64,000 nucleotides of DNA from Paenibacillus camelliae (GTDB lineage Bacteria > Bacillota > Bacilli > Paenibacillales > Paenibacillaceae): the NCBI RefSeq assembly GCF_023715345.1, contig NZ_JAMBNY010000002.1, positions 248,001 to 312,000 on the forward strand. The letters run 5' to 3'. Positions 16,724-25,562 of this stretch are shown here, in pieces. Position 1 is the stretch's first letter. Every line of letters begins with the position of its first letter. The notes beneath the pieces are model-generated. The model was not told where the DNA came from and made no database searches. It saw nothing but the letters and a program-made list of their open reading frames with translations. Both the position numbers and the translations under genes were made by a program.

Positions 16724-17413
16724 TTATACAAAGCCAAAATGCCGTTTAAATATTGGAGCAATCTGCGCCGCAGCTTCTTCAACTGTCATCTGATCTCCTG
16801 TGATATCATTAAATGAGGTCACACCAAACTCCTGAATACCGCAAGGAACAATACCACTAAAGCCGTCTGATGCAATGCCTGACTTAATGTTTAGGGCAAA
16901 GCCATGACTCGTAATAAAACCTCTACGCTGACGTGATCGATTGAATTTTACACCGATTGCCGTAATCTTCTCGTCTCCAACCCATACTCCAGTATACTGT
17001 TGCTTTCTTGTTCCTTTTATACCATATTGCGAAAGCCATTCAATAATGACTTCCTCTACGTTACGTAAATATCCATGTAGATCAAGACCAGCCGCATCAA
17101 GATAGATAAGGGGGTAGCCTACAAGCTGTCCTGGACCATGATATGTAATATCACCGCCACGATCGATTTCATACAAGGCAATGCCTTGCTCTTGCAGCGC
17201 GGCGTCATTCAATAGCAAATGCTCCGGATGACGATCGGTACCAAGTGTATAGGTCGGTGGATGCTGAAGAAGGAGAAGCGTCTCACTGCGCTCCTCCTTG
17301 TCAATTTCCTTCACATATTGTTTTTGTAGATCCCACGCCTCTTTATAATCAAGCATACCGATATAATGTGCATCCAGCTGTTTCTGACTGAGCTGTTGTT
17401 CAGGTTTCTGCAT
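16724..17413 (-). CDS. lipB: lipoyl(octanoyl) transferase LipB
   Basis: LipB moves octanoyl from acyl carrier protein to apo-lipoyl domains, the first step of lipoate attachment. The 229-residue enzyme shows DRGGDITYHGPGQLVGYP with the conserved His, the catalytic Lys in ITAIGVKFNRS and the nucleophilic Cys in IVPCGIQEFG. The ATG at 17413 follows AAAGGAG by eight bases; a GTG nine bases earlier touches the site. It lies directly downstream of the bkd genes, whose E2 protein needs a lipoyl group, so the context is functional. Many Bacilli use LipM/LipL instead. Confidence 0.93.
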   Translation of the reverse strand: MQKPEQQLSQKQLDAHYIGMLDYKEAWDLQKQYVKEIDKEERSETLLLLQHPPTYTLGTDRHPEHLLLNDAALQEQGIALYEIDRGGDITYHGPGQLVGYPLIYLDAAGLDLHGYLRNVEEVIIEWLSQYGIKGTRKQQYTGVWVGDEKITAIGVKFNRSRQRRGFITSHGFALNIKSGIASDGFSGIVPCGIQEFGVTSFNDITGDQMTVEEAAAQIAPIFKRHFGFV

Positions 17414-17498
17414 AGCTGACACTCCTTTAACAAGTGTTCAAAAGTTGCTCTCTATCCTACTTGAACACTGACACTAATTCAGTATTACGACGATTATA

Positions 17499-18797
17499 TC
17501 AGTAGATTGAGCTTTCAAGATTGTAAGCCTCAAGATTCTCTTTCACACGCTGTAAGAACCTTCCACAGATGACGCCATCCAGTATGCGATGGTCAAGTGA
17601 TAAGCATATATTCGCCATCGAACGAACAGCAATCATATCATCTATAACGACAGGTTTTTTTACAATTGATTCGAACGTAAGAATCGCTGCCTGCGGATAG
17701 TTAATAATAGGATAAGACAGAATGGAACCAAAGGAGCCTGTGTTATTAACCGTAAATGTTCCGCCCTGCATATCTGAAAGTGTAAGCTTTCCTTCGCGTG
17801 TTTTATGTGCTAATTCCTCAATTTCCTTCGCGATGCCTGCGACATTTTTATGGTCAGCATTTTTAATGACCGGTGTCATGACGGAGTCCTCCGTACCAAC
17901 GGCTAGCGATATGTTTATATCCCGCTTCACAATAATTTTGTCAACAGCCCATACGGAGTTCATAATCGGGAAATCTCGTATCGCGTTAACGACTGCTTTA
18001 ATGAGAAAAGCAAGATAGGTCAAGTTCACGCCCTCACGCTTCTTAAACTCATCTTTAAATTTATTGCGAATCATAACTAGATTTGTAACGTCTACCTCGA
18101 TCATTGTCCACGCATGCGGAATTTCACTCACACTTTGTCTCATATTACGAGCAATCGTGTTGCGAATAGGTGTAACGTCAATATAGGTCTCACCGCGACC
18201 TCCTGCATATGGATCATCGAGTTCTATTTTAGGTAGACGCGGAGACTCAGAAAGATGGATGCCTGTTGTGCGAACCTGTTGACTCGATTGCTCAATTGGC
18301 TTTTCTGGTTGTCGAACCTCACGTGCCCCAGAAGCAACATAGGCAAGCACGTCCTTGCGTGTAATTCTACCGCCTAAGCCCGTTCCCTGAACATGCTCCA
18401 GCGATATACCGTGCTGACTTGCCAAGGTTTGAACAGCGGGTGAATAACGTCCACGCATGGAAGTATCGCTTCCTGTGGCTGTGGCATTGGTATGCACAGT
18501 GGTGGCGCTGACAGCCTCATTGACTGGCGATGGCTCAGCAGCTTGCTCAGAGCCCTCACTTTCAATAATGCAAATTGCTGTACCCACTGGAACATCTTCA
18601 CCAGTTCCTACTAATATTTTTGTCAGCTTACCTGCAACTGTGGACGGAATTTCTGCATTAACTTTATCCGTATTAATCTCACAGATTGGTTCGTATTCGT
18701 CCACCCAATCGCCTGGCTGCTTTAGCCAACGATCGATCGTAGCTGACACTTGTGATTCTGCAAGCTGTGGCAATGTAATTTCAGTTATAACACTCAT
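17499..18797 (-). CDS. bkdB: branched-chain 2-oxoacid dehydrogenase E2 (dihydrolipoyl acyltransferase)
   Basis: The 432-residue E2 core transfers the branched acyl group from lipoate to CoA. Domain order is a lipoyl domain (about 4-78) with Lys45 in INTDKVNAEIP, an Ala/Thr-rich linker, a peripheral-subunit binding domain (about 120-156: RYSPAVQTLASQHGISLEHV), a second linker and the catalytic domain (about 205-432) with the DHRILDG active-site motif. It is the last of lpdV-bkdAA-bkdAB-bkdB, 31 bases after E1 beta. The products supply primers for branched-chain fatty acids. A pyruvate-type E2 is a possible alternative, but single lipoyl domain and context favour Bkd. Confidence 0.88.
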   Translation of the reverse strand: MSVITEITLPQLAESQVSATIDRWLKQPGDWVDEYEPICEINTDKVNAEIPSTVAGKLTKILVGTGEDVPVGTAICIIESEGSEQAAEPSPVNEAVSATTVHTNATATGSDTSMRGRYSPAVQTLASQHGISLEHVQGTGLGGRITRKDVLAYVASGAREVRQPEKPIEQSSQQVRTTGIHLSESPRLPKIELDDPYAGGRGETYIDVTPIRNTIARNMRQSVSEIPHAWTMIEVDVTNLVMIRNKFKDEFKKREGVNLTYLAFLIKAVVNAIRDFPIMNSVWAVDKIIVKRDINISLAVGTEDSVMTPVIKNADHKNVAGIAKEIEELAHKTREGKLTLSDMQGGTFTVNNTGSFGSILSYPIINYPQAAILTFESIVKKPVVIDDMIAVRSMANICLSLDHRILDGVICGRFLQRVKENLEAYNLESSIY

Positions 18798-18828
18798 TTA
18801 TCGATCAACTCCTAACGTTTCAGACTAG

Positions 18829-19812
18829 CTAAAAATCAGCTAACTGCTTCATTGCGGCCTTCACCTTTTCCGTATTCAGTAAGAAGAACTTTTCACCTGG
18901 AGGGTTAATCGGCATGGCAGGTACGTCAGGGCCACATAAACGCATAATTGGTGCATCAAGCTCGAACAGAAGTTCCTCTGCAATAATTGCAGCTACTTCA
19001 GCTCCAACGCCGCCTGTTTTATTATCCTCATGCACAATTAGCACTTTACCAGTACGTCTTACCGCTTCCAGAATCGCTTCCTTGTCGAGCGGCTGAATGG
19101 TGCGAAGATCTAATATATGGGTGCTAATCCCTTCCTCAGCAAGCTCTTCTGCTGCCTGCTCAACAAACCGAAGCGGCAAGCTATAGCCAATAACGGTAAT
19201 ATCATCGCCCTCACGAAGTACATTCGCCTTGCCAATCTCTACGACGTAATCTTCCTCTGGCACTTCACCACTAATGAGGCGGTAGCTCTTTTTATTCTCA
19301 AAGTATAATACTGGATCTTCATCACGAATGGCTGCTTTTAGCAAACCCTTTGCATCATATGGTCGATAAGGTGCAACAATTTTCAAGCCAGGCGTACCAA
19401 AGAATACAGACTCTGGACACTGGGAATGGTATAGTCCACCGAATACGCCGCCGCCAATCGGCGCACGTATTACGACAGGACAATTCCAGTCATTGTTTGA
19501 CCGATATCGGATTTTAGCTGCTTCACTAATAATTTGGTTCGTAGCAGGAAACATAAAGTCGGAGTATTGCATTTCTGCAATCGGACGCATGCCGTACATC
19601 GCAGCTCCAATGGCTACTCCAGCAATCGCAGATTCCGACAACGGTGTATCGAGTGCTCTCATTTCACCAAATTGCTCATACAGCCCTTTCGTAGTAGTAA
19701 ACACGCCACCCTTGACGCCTACGTCTTCACCTAACACGAACACGTTATCATCGCGTTCCATTTCTTCCGCCATCGCCGTGCGAATCGCATCTATATAACT
19801 CATTGTTGGCAT
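18829..19812 (-). CDS. bkdAB: 2-oxoisovalerate dehydrogenase E1 beta subunit
   Basis: The 327-residue protein is the beta chain of the thiamin-diphosphate dependent E1. It has the transketolase pyrimidine domain (residues 1-180: GEDVGVKGGVFTTTKGL, TPLSESAIAGVAIGAAM) and the C-terminal domain with DLRTIQPLDKEAIL and VHEDNKTGGVGAE. It overlaps the E1 alpha stop by one base (TAATG), which suggests coupled translation of the two subunits of the alpha2-beta2 enzyme. Confidence 0.92.
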   Translation of the reverse strand: MPTMSYIDAIRTAMAEEMERDDNVFVLGEDVGVKGGVFTTTKGLYEQFGEMRALDTPLSESAIAGVAIGAAMYGMRPIAEMQYSDFMFPATNQIISEAAKIRYRSNNDWNCPVVIRAPIGGGVFGGLYHSQCPESVFFGTPGLKIVAPYRPYDAKGLLKAAIRDEDPVLYFENKKSYRLISGEVPEEDYVVEIGKANVLREGDDITVIGYSLPLRFVEQAAEELAEEGISTHILDLRTIQPLDKEAILEAVRRTGKVLIVHEDNKTGGVGAEVAAIIAEELLFELDAPIMRLCGPDVPAMPINPPGEKFFLLNTEKVKAAMKQLADF

Positions 19813-20843
19813 TAGTGTTTCTCCTCCTTGCGCGTATCAGCATACACATGATCGAGTACCGATTCTGGCGTAGGGAAAGGAGCTTTATCGGCATAGCTGC
19901 TAGCTTCATCCAGCTGCTTTTTAATCTCCTCGCGCAGTGTGCGCTCTAGCTCGTCATTCCATAGGCCCAGCTCTTCAATGTACATTCTGAAGCGAGGTAA
20001 TCCGTCAAGTGCACGATGGTGTTCGACTTCTTCCTTCGTTCGATAGGCAAGGTCATTATCTGACGTTGAATGTGGAGAAATACGATACATCATCGCTTCA
20101 ATTAGCGTTGGACCTTCACCTTTAACGGCACGCTCTCTTGCTTCCTTCACAACACGGTAAACCTCAAGCGCATCATTTCCATCGACACGCTCTCCATGCA
20201 TTCCATAGCCAAGCGCGCGGTCAGAGATCTTCCCTGCTACTTGCTTGTGCACAGGTACAGAGATCGCATATTGGTTGTTTTCACACATTAATATAACGGG
20301 TAACTTATGGACGGCTGCAAAGTTGCTGCCTTCATGAAAGTCACCTTGATTGCTTGAGCCTTCCCCGAAGGTAACAAAGCTTACGAAGCTTTTATTTTTC
20401 ATTTTTGCAGCCAGCGCTAAGCCTACGGCATGCGGCACCTGTGTCGTTACCGGACTAGAGCCTGTTACGATACGTAGACGCTTAGAGCCAAAATGCCCAG
20501 GCATTTGTCTACCACCACTATTCGGATCCTCTGCTTTAGCAAAAGCAGACAGGAATAAATCTCGAAGTGTCATACCAACTGAAAGCACGAAGCCATAATC
20601 ACGGTAATAAGGAAGAAAATAATCATTGTCCCGGTCCAATGCATATGCAGCTGCAACCTGCGCGACCTCTTGGCCGATGCCAGATACGTGAAAATTGATT
20701 TTTCCTGCGCGCTGCATAAGCATCATTCGCTCATCAAACATTCTTGCTGTGAGCATATGCGTATACATCGCCACTAGCGTTTCATTACTCAATCCTAGTT
20801 GCTGATGCTTCGCTTGTTGACTTGTCGAAGACAATAGTGACAT
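19812..20843 (-). CDS. bkdAA: 2-oxoisovalerate dehydrogenase E1 alpha subunit
   Basis: The 343-residue alpha chain binds thiamin diphosphate through the motif that begins GEGSSNQGDFHEG and closes with MCENNQYAISVP; the phosphorylation-loop-like RISPHSTSDND follows. Together with BkdAB it decarboxylates the keto acids of Val, Ile and Leu. A 97-base gap separates it from lpdV, without an evident terminator, so one transcript is likely. Confidence 0.92.
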   Translation of the reverse strand: MSLLSSTSQQAKHQQLGLSNETLVAMYTHMLTARMFDERMMLMQRAGKINFHVSGIGQEVAQVAAAYALDRDNDYFLPYYRDYGFVLSVGMTLRDLFLSAFAKAEDPNSGGRQMPGHFGSKRLRIVTGSSPVTTQVPHAVGLALAAKMKNKSFVSFVTFGEGSSNQGDFHEGSNFAAVHKLPVILMCENNQYAISVPVHKQVAGKISDRALGYGMHGERVDGNDALEVYRVVKEARERAVKGEGPTLIEAMMYRISPHSTSDNDLAYRTKEEVEHHRALDGLPRFRMYIEELGLWNDELERTLREEIKKQLDEASSYADKAPFPTPESVLDHVYADTRKEEKH

Positions 20844-20940
20844 ATTATCTTCCTCCTCTTTTAGTTAAATTAAAACCTGGTACTAATACCATGTCATAGT
20901 ACTATTATACTCTTATCGTTCACAAAATAATATGTGACAT

Positions 20941-22368
20941 TTATAATGAAATTGAACGTCCATCTACACCTAGCATCGCTTCTGCAATCGCTTCTGATAA
21001 TGTTGGATGCGGATGAACCATCATACCAACCTCCCATGGCGCTGCATTAAGCCATCCAGAAAGCGCCGCCTCACTGATTAATTCTGTAGCATGCTGACCA
21101 ATGATATGCACCCCTAATATATCATCTGTCGCCTTATCAGCAATGACCTTCACAAAGCCTTCAGAGTGACCAGATATAATGGCCTTGCCGATTGCAGCAA
21201 ATGGCACCTTTGCTTTTTTCAGCTCAAAGCCAGCTGCTACAGCCGCAGCTTCAGTGTAGCCATATGATGCAACCTCAGGGTAAGAATAGATGCATCGAGG
21301 AATAAGATGGGAAGCAACAGGATGCACCGGCTGACCACAGATATGGTCCGCTGCAACAATTCCTTCATGAGAAGCTGCATGTGCTAGCTGAACACCGCCA
21401 ATAGCATCTCCGATCGCATAAATATGAGGCTCTGACGTTTGACCTACCTCATTAACAGCTATAAAGCCATTCTTCACCTTAACATCGGTATTCTCCAGCC
21501 CAATATCTTCAACATTCGCAGCACGTCCAACAGAAACAAGCATCTGATTGCTATCCAGCACGACATCCCCATCTGCTGTTTGCGCCCGAATAGTGAACCC
21601 TTCATTCTGCACAGTAAAGCTTTCTGTATCAAGCTGTACACCAGTCAACACACGAATGCCACGCTTTGTCAGCTGACGAGTCATCTCTAGTGAAATTTCT
21701 GTATCTTCACCTGGCAGTAATCTTGCGCCAACCTCTACGACGGTAACTTGTACACCAAAATCATGCAACAGCGTTGCCCATTCTACACCAATCACTCCAC
21801 CGCCTACGACAAGCATGCTTTCTGGCAGCTTGTCCAGCTCCAAAGCATGATCACTACTAAGTATGACCTTACCGTCCGGCTCAAGTCCTGGGAGACTGCG
21901 AGGCTTCGATCCAGTCGCGATAATAACATGTTGGCCAACCACTGACTCCATCTCACCATCTGCAAGTTCGACCGCTATTGCCCCACTGCGCGGAGAAAAG
22001 ATTGATGGTCCGGTAACACGGCCTTTACCATGGATCATCTGAATACGATGGCGCTTCATAAGACCTTGCAGCCCTTTGAATAGCTGATCTACCTTGTCCA
22101 GCTTTGTTTGCTGCACATCATTAAAATCATATGTAACATGCTCACTATTTATCGCTATACCGTATTTAGAGGATTGTAATATCGTACGATATACTTCAGC
22201 GCTTCGTAGTAGTGACTTTGAAGGTATACACCCACGATGCAGGCAGGTCCCTCCGACTTTATCCATCTCAATAATTGCGACTGATTTGCCTTGCTGGGCA
22301 GCTCGTATGGCTGCCGTATAACCACCAGGACCTCCCCCTAAAATTGCAACATCCACTTGAATTGCCAT
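20941..22368 (-). CDS. lpdV: dihydrolipoyl dehydrogenase (E3)
   Basis: The 475-residue flavoprotein re-oxidises the dihydrolipoyl group with NAD+. Seen are the FAD-binding VAILGGGPGGYTAAIRAAQ, the redox disulfide in GGTCLHRGCIPSKSLL, the NAD-binding VVGGGVIGVEWA, the second FAD motif YAIGDAIGG and the C-terminal His-Glu pair in VHPHPTLSEAI. The ATG at 22368 is used because GGAGG lies eight bases upstream. It is the first gene of the bkd group; ptb, bcd and buk, which precede lpdV in B. subtilis, are not present. Confidence 0.93.
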   Translation of the reverse strand: MAIQVDVAILGGGPGGYTAAIRAAQQGKSVAIIEMDKVGGTCLHRGCIPSKSLLRSAEVYRTILQSSKYGIAINSEHVTYDFNDVQQTKLDKVDQLFKGLQGLMKRHRIQMIHGKGRVTGPSIFSPRSGAIAVELADGEMESVVGQHVIIATGSKPRSLPGLEPDGKVILSSDHALELDKLPESMLVVGGGVIGVEWATLLHDFGVQVTVVEVGARLLPGEDTEISLEMTRQLTKRGIRVLTGVQLDTESFTVQNEGFTIRAQTADGDVVLDSNQMLVSVGRAANVEDIGLENTDVKVKNGFIAVNEVGQTSEPHIYAIGDAIGGVQLAHAASHEGIVAADHICGQPVHPVASHLIPRCIYSYPEVASYGYTEAAAVAAGFELKKAKVPFAAIGKAIISGHSEGFVKVIADKATDDILGVHIIGQHATELISEAALSGWLNAAPWEVGMMVHPHPTLSEAIAEAMLGVDGRSISL

Positions 22369-22552
22369 GTATAAAACCTCCATTTATATAAGTTCAATTG
22401 TGAGTAAATTCATAAGCTATTTCCTTATTGTAACTCTTTTTAACACATCTCGCACCGTTCTTTCGAGCGGTATACCTTTATTTGGAGTTTTATGGTACGA
22501 TATTCGATATGACTAACCGTCTACTGACTTTGATCATAGAAGGAGTTTACTG

Positions 22553-22855
22553 ATGAGATTAACAATTCAGCGACTAATTGCAATCATTCTGCTAGTAGTG
22601 CCAGGAATTATTGCTTGCTTTGGTTTTTTGAAAATGAAGGATTCTCTCTTTGACTATTGGAGTGCATTCGGGAATGAAACCTTGCAGCCTAGCTTTGCGT
22701 GGGGTAAATTTATTCTTGGCTTCATTATGTTTGCCGCGGGTGCCGGCTTTATTGCTGGCTGGACGTTCTACCGTGATCGTAAACGAAACTATGTAGCCCC
22801 TCGTTTCAAGGAAAAACGAAACAAGCCGCCTAAGCCGACAAAAACTAATTTATAA
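22553..22855 (+). CDS. DUF2627 (YqzF-like) membrane protein
   Basis: The 100-residue protein has two hydrophobic helices (about 8-26 and 48-70) and a very basic C-terminal tail (RDRKRNYVAPRFKEKRNKPP). Sequence and place near the bkd genes agree with YqzF of the DUF2627 family; no function is known. The start ATG is preceded by AAGGAG. It is divergent from lpdV. Confidence 0.78.
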   Translation: MRLTIQRLIAIILLVVPGIIACFGFLKMKDSLFDYWSAFGNETLQPSFAWGKFILGFIMFAAGAGFIAGWTFYRDRKRNYVAPRFKEKRNKPPKPTKTNL

Positions 22856-22938
22856 TTTACAAGCTGTTAATTTTCATTTAATGATCCATTAACAATTCAC
22901 CTCTATACTGATCTCAGTACAGGAAGGTGGTGAAAGCT

Positions 22939-23100
22939 ATGATCGTCTTCGACGTCATTGTTGATGGAGAAAAAATAGATACGTTAAGACCGATGACTTC
23001 GCGTTTGCGTGAATTACAAATGTTCATTGATCATCAGTTCCAACAGCTTGTTGAAAAATACGGTGCGAACGTATACCTGTCTAGACGCTTCGAATACTAA
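22939..23100 (+). CDS. small conserved-looking protein, function unknown
   Basis: The 53-residue acidic-basic protein runs from MIVFDVIVDGEKIDTLRPMT to YLSRRFEY and has the look of two beta strands, an alpha helix (SRLRELQMFIDHQFQQLVEK) and a final strand. A strong ribosome site (AGGAAGGTGG) and a clean intrinsic terminator right behind it show that it is a real gene. It has no transmembrane part. I do not recognise the family. Confidence 0.72.
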   Translation: MIVFDVIVDGEKIDTLRPMTSRLRELQMFIDHQFQQLVEKYGANVYLSRRFEY

Positions 23101-23123
23101 TATCGAAGCGTCTATTTTATTTT
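23084..23123 (+). terminator. terminator of the 53-residue gene
   Basis: GACGCTTCGA (23084-23093) pairs perfectly with TCGAAGCGTC (23103-23112) and is followed by TATTTTATTTT. The left arm lies in the last codons of the gene. Confidence 0.85.
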
Positions 23124-23158
23124 AAATGATTTTTGCAACAATTCTCTAAGTACGCAAA

Positions 23159-24901
23159 CTAATTTACGGAATCCAAAAGACTATTCATTGATTCATTTAG
23201 TTCATCTATGTTAGGATTCTCTACTTTACTATCATTAATTTTATATTTCCTTTTTAGTTGAATTATTTTTTCTACACTTTCATTTAGTCTTTGTTCTGAA
23301 ATCTCCCCATATTGAACAGCGACTTTTATAGAGGAGATAACCTTGACAACATTATTATAGTCATGCCCTACCAAAATAATATCGCTTCCGGCCTTTACAG
23401 ATTCTACAGCTGCCTTGCCAATATCGAAATGTTCTGTGATAGCTCCCATGGTCATATCGTCTGTTATAATTACTCCCGTGAAATTAAGTTGTTTTCTAAG
23501 AAGATCCGTCATGACAGCTTTTGACATGGACGACGGATTGTTTTTATCCAATTCAGGCAATAAGATATGGGCAACCATCACAACATCTGCGCCCTGTTCA
23601 ATCGCACGTTCAAACGGAATTAATTCTAGTTTTTTTAGTTCCTTAAGGCTTTTATTTACAATTGGGAGTTCAAGATGAGAATCAACCGATGTATCGCCGT
23701 GACCAGGAAAATGCTTAATTGTAGGGATGACGTCTTGCGATTGAATCCCTTTCATTGTTTGGATTCCAAGTTCACTTACTATCTCCAAACTGTCGCCAAA
23801 TGCTCGATCGCCGATAACAGGGTTCATTGGATTGCTGTTAATATCAAGAACAGGTGCAAAATTGAGGTTTAGACCAAATTGTTTTAATTCATGACCTAAC
23901 AGTGTTCCAACTTTATAAGAAAAATCAGGATCATTTACCTGTCCAATCTCTTTATTGGTAGGAAAGTTTACAAGACCACCCGGCAATCTCGTTACTCTTC
24001 TTCCTTCTTGGTCAACGCCTAAAAAAAGCGGTAGATTCGATCGATTTCCTGCATTCAACTGATTCACAAGTTGGACAGTCTGTTCAGGGTTTTCAAAATT
24101 TCTTTTGTAAAAAATAATTCCTCCAACATGTAATTCGCCTATTATTTTTTTATCGTTCTCATCCATTGTAGTCCCGGAAAGTCCAGCAAGAATCATCTGC
24201 CCGATTTTATCTTCTACACTCATGTTAGCTATAATGTCTGAAATGATTTGATTTTCTTGTTGAACTGGAGCTTTGTCCATCTGTGTATAGAGTGAGATAT
24301 GGTGCACTCTAGGATTTGGCTCCTGCTCAGTTGGTTTAGGCAAAACCCATAATAAATCCGTAGAGGACGTTGCATGATAGACAAGAATCATTTGGTCATA
24401 AGTCGAATCTTTATAGTATCGAATAGCATCGGGTTCTCCACCAGTTTCCTTAATTTCATCTAAAGATATTTTTTGTAGTTCAGGATCAAAGGATCGTATG
24501 TCATTTACAGTCTGATCGACATATCCGATTGTAGAATGATGACGTTCGTATTCCTCATACCTACCTTTAGCAGTGTCCGACATATCGTCCGATTTTCCCC
24601 ACTCATTATTAACTTCTTTCCACTCTGTTTTACCTGAAACAAAGGATATGTTCGGAACTTTACCTTCCTTGGATAAGTAAAACGTTTCTTCTACTAAATT
24701 CTCAAGATTTGAATTCTGATCATTCTTCGAACCCACTATATTTTTATCAGAAGGTTTATTTATCATTGGACTTTCTTTAACTGGCGTCTGCTCGCTGTCA
24801 TTTTCTTTGATTGCATAATAACCGCCAACCATTAAGGCTAAAATTACAAGTAGAATTGTAAAAATACGCAGCTTAGTTCGTTTATTTCTTTTTCTTCTCA
24901 T
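23159..24901 (-). CDS. GH3 beta-N-acetylhexosaminidase (NagZ-like) with N-terminal YjgB/DUF4309-like domain
   Basis: The 580-residue protein has a basic N-terminus and one signal-anchor helix (about 12-30), a low-complexity linker, a region at about 120-205 that resembles DUF4309/YjgB (IGYVDQTVNDIRSFDP ... YYKDSTYDQMILVYH) and a GH3 catalytic domain (about 218-550). The NagZ signature KHFPGHGDTSVDSH lies at 396-409 with its catalytic His, and DDMTM with the nucleophile Asp at 481-482. It probably removes GlcNAc from muropeptides outside the membrane. Base composition is clearly more AT-rich than in its neighbours, which suggests recent acquisition. The ATG follows GAGAGGGTG. Confidence 0.85.
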   Translation of the reverse strand: MRRKRNKRTKLRIFTILLVILALMVGGYYAIKENDSEQTPVKESPMINKPSDKNIVGSKNDQNSNLENLVEETFYLSKEGKVPNISFVSGKTEWKEVNNEWGKSDDMSDTAKGRYEEYERHHSTIGYVDQTVNDIRSFDPELQKISLDEIKETGGEPDAIRYYKDSTYDQMILVYHATSSTDLLWVLPKPTEQEPNPRVHHISLYTQMDKAPVQQENQIISDIIANMSVEDKIGQMILAGLSGTTMDENDKKIIGELHVGGIIFYKRNFENPEQTVQLVNQLNAGNRSNLPLFLGVDQEGRRVTRLPGGLVNFPTNKEIGQVNDPDFSYKVGTLLGHELKQFGLNLNFAPVLDINSNPMNPVIGDRAFGDSLEIVSELGIQTMKGIQSQDVIPTIKHFPGHGDTSVDSHLELPIVNKSLKELKKLELIPFERAIEQGADVVMVAHILLPELDKNNPSSMSKAVMTDLLRKQLNFTGVIITDDMTMGAITEHFDIGKAAVESVKAGSDIILVGHDYNNVVKVISSIKVAVQYGEISEQRLNESVEKIIQLKRKYKINDSKVENPNIDELNESMNSLLDSVN

Positions 24902-25190
24902 GTTCCATCACCCTCTCTGCTTTTTTAAAGCTAATTTAAGAGTTAATATTTACCGTTAATCTATTGTAACTGCAATTGGTTTTTAATATAAATGGTAAAA
25001 AGCGGCAAAGCAAACCCGCAATGAGACTTCTCATTATAACCCCTTCTTCTTTCTCCCAAGTACTGACTGTTTCGTGAAAATAACTGTTATATGAAAAGCA
25101 TCATTGATTTGTAGTATAATTGAAGTAGATAACATGAAAGAGCTTGTGATATTATCATTTACTACATAATTAATGCTGAGAGGGATGAAG

Positions 25191-25379
25191 ATGATGACGA
25201 AATTATGTTATAGCGGCTTAAAATATAATAATGATATGGAAATAAATATATTGGTGGATATTCAAAATGATTGGGTCGAGATCACACATACCAAGGAAGT
25301 ATCACAGGTTATGAATAAAACATCAGGTGAATATATTCAAGTAAAACGAAACACCTTGAAATGTGAGATAGTTTCATAG
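25191..25379 (+). CDS. small hypothetical protein
   Basis: This 62-residue protein (MMTKLCYSGLKYNNDMEINI to LKCEIVS) is not recognised. GAGAGGG lies six bases before the chosen ATG, and a good intrinsic terminator follows 17 bases after the stop, so the gene is probably real. It has alternating hydrophobic residues suggestive of beta strands and no membrane segment. Upstream TAGTATAATTG near 25113-25123 could be a -10 region. It is AT-rich like the neighbouring GH3 gene. Confidence 0.55.
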   Translation: MMTKLCYSGLKYNNDMEINILVDIQNDWVEITHTKEVSQVMNKTSGEYIQVKRNTLKCEIVS

Positions 25380-25395
25380 AACTGCAAACAATTTT

Positions 25396-25430
25396 ATGCA
25401 ACTGATAATATCGGTTGCATTTTTTATTTT
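25396..25430 (+). terminator. terminator of the 62-residue gene
   Basis: An 11-bp stem (25396-25406 with 25410-25420, one G-T pair) and a 3-base loop are followed by TTTTTTATTTT. Confidence 0.85.
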
Positions 25431-25562
25431 AGCAACTTTAATGCTGGATAATGCAGACAGTCCAACTAGAGAGCAATTGCCAATATTTGTTTAGACAATC
25501 TATTCCATTACGTTTAATATTAATTCATATAAGAATACTAGGAATTATGGAGGAGATAGGAA

